DNA of 64,000 bases. Source: Acinetobacter kookii (lineage in GTDB: Bacteria; Pseudomonadota; Gammaproteobacteria; Pseudomonadales; Moraxellaceae). This document shows positions 63,913-64,000 of the stretch, one piece after another. Position numbers and translations under genes: made by a program. Below the pieces are notes generated by a model. That model was not told where the DNA came from. It did no database searches and was given only the letters and a program-made list of their open reading frames with translations. Position 1 is the first letter of the stretch. Every line of letters starts with the position of its first letter. The stretch covers positions 24,820 through 88,819 of the forward strand of contig NZ_FMYO01000010.1 of assembly GCF_900096895.1 (NCBI RefSeq). Reading direction: 5' to 3'.

Positions 63913-64000
63913 GAGCTGGCGATGACTTACTCTCACATGGGTAATCCCACACTACCATCAGCGCTAAGAGGTTTCACTTCTGAGTTCGGGAAGGGATCAG
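63913..64000 (-). rRNA. rrf: 5S ribosomal RNA, 3' portion (5' end outside window)
   Basis: Read on the minus strand, the sequence contains CCGAACTCAGAAGTGAAAC, GATGGTAGTGTGGG and GAGAGTAAGTCATCGCCAGC, the conserved 5S rRNA loops B, C and D and the terminal stem strand. The remaining 5' part, and presumably the 23S and 16S genes, lies to the right of the window on the same strand. Confidence 0.95.

Noticed and set aside
63727..63936. 69-residue minus-strand frame at the right end
   Set aside because: It spans two terminator hairpins and the 5S 3' end, so it is not a gene.
1..64000. Insertion sequences, prophage, integrons and CRISPR arrays
   Set aside because: No transposase, integrase, phage structural gene or regularly spaced direct repeat was found on reading both strands. 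The tandem DUF2147 genes are the only sizeable direct repetition.

Overview
The window looks like a chromosomal segment of an Acinetobacter species outside the A. baumannii group. The strongest clue is the OmpA gene (25238-26293), whose product reads as a typical Acinetobacter OmpA/Omp38. Supporting clues are the gcd/OprB pair, the CysI-DUF934 pair, rplM-rpsI-sspA-sspB beside an rRNA operon end, moderate GC with A/T-rich gaps, and short T-tailed hairpins after most genes. This assignment is inference from recognised families, not from a search.

Layout. 0-1.4 kb: small hypothetical genes, a DUF4126 membrane protein and a 49-residue zinc-ribbon protein. 1.4-3.1 kb: an A/T-rich two-gene cassette (nucleotidyltransferase-fold protein overlapping a DUF262 protein) just past the acnD terminator. 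3.1-10.8 kb: AcnD (2-methylcitrate dehydratase), a multicopper oxidase with a Pro/Ser/His-rich linker, YgfZ, and a Sel1-repeat protein. 10.8-15.1 kb: a TonB receptor, an old-yellow-enzyme oxidoreductase and an AEC transporter on one strand. 15.1-17.5 kb: two broken genes (an OprB porin remnant and a HAD phosphatase) flanking mutM and a parvulin. 17.6-26.3 kb: mscL, typA, purine permease, rsmC, a LysP-like permease, a hydrolase and ompA. 26.7-34 kb: a pseudopilin, a thiolase, a VOC protein, sulfite reductase with DUF934, and PQQ glucose dehydrogenase preceded by an OprB porin. 35.5-41.4 kb: a fatty-acid or branched-acid module (alpha-methylacyl-CoA racemase-type CoA transferase, AraC regulator, thiolase, FadB-like protein). 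41.4-41.8 kb: an untranslated block of four stem-loops. 41.8-54.6 kb: azoreductase/LysR pair, GNAT, methyltransferase, HlyIII, MFS, phosphoesterase, phospholipase-D protein, acyltransferase, HflX and LrgA/LrgB. 54.7-57.6 kb: five tandem DUF2147 genes. 57.6-64 kb: apaH, rsmA, pdxA, then rplM-rpsI, a 39-residue membrane protein, sspA-sspB, a hypothetical gene, and the 3' end of a 5S rRNA entering on the minus strand.

Functional themes. Periplasmic glucose oxidation (porin plus Gcd), acyl-CoA breakdown (two thiolases, FadB-like, racemase, AcnD), assimilatory sulfur reduction, and core translation and RNA maintenance (TypA, RsmC, RsmA, HflX, L13, S9). No insertion sequence, prophage, CRISPR array or complete tRNA was seen.

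Most promising for new biology: (i) the coupled nucleotidyltransferase/DUF262 cassette, which has the look of a small conflict or defence module; (ii) the five-copy array of secreted DUF2147 proteins, with intergenic evidence that a two-gene unit was duplicated; (iii) the four-stem element at 41.57-41.74 kb; (iv) an 18-bp dyad in front of acnD.
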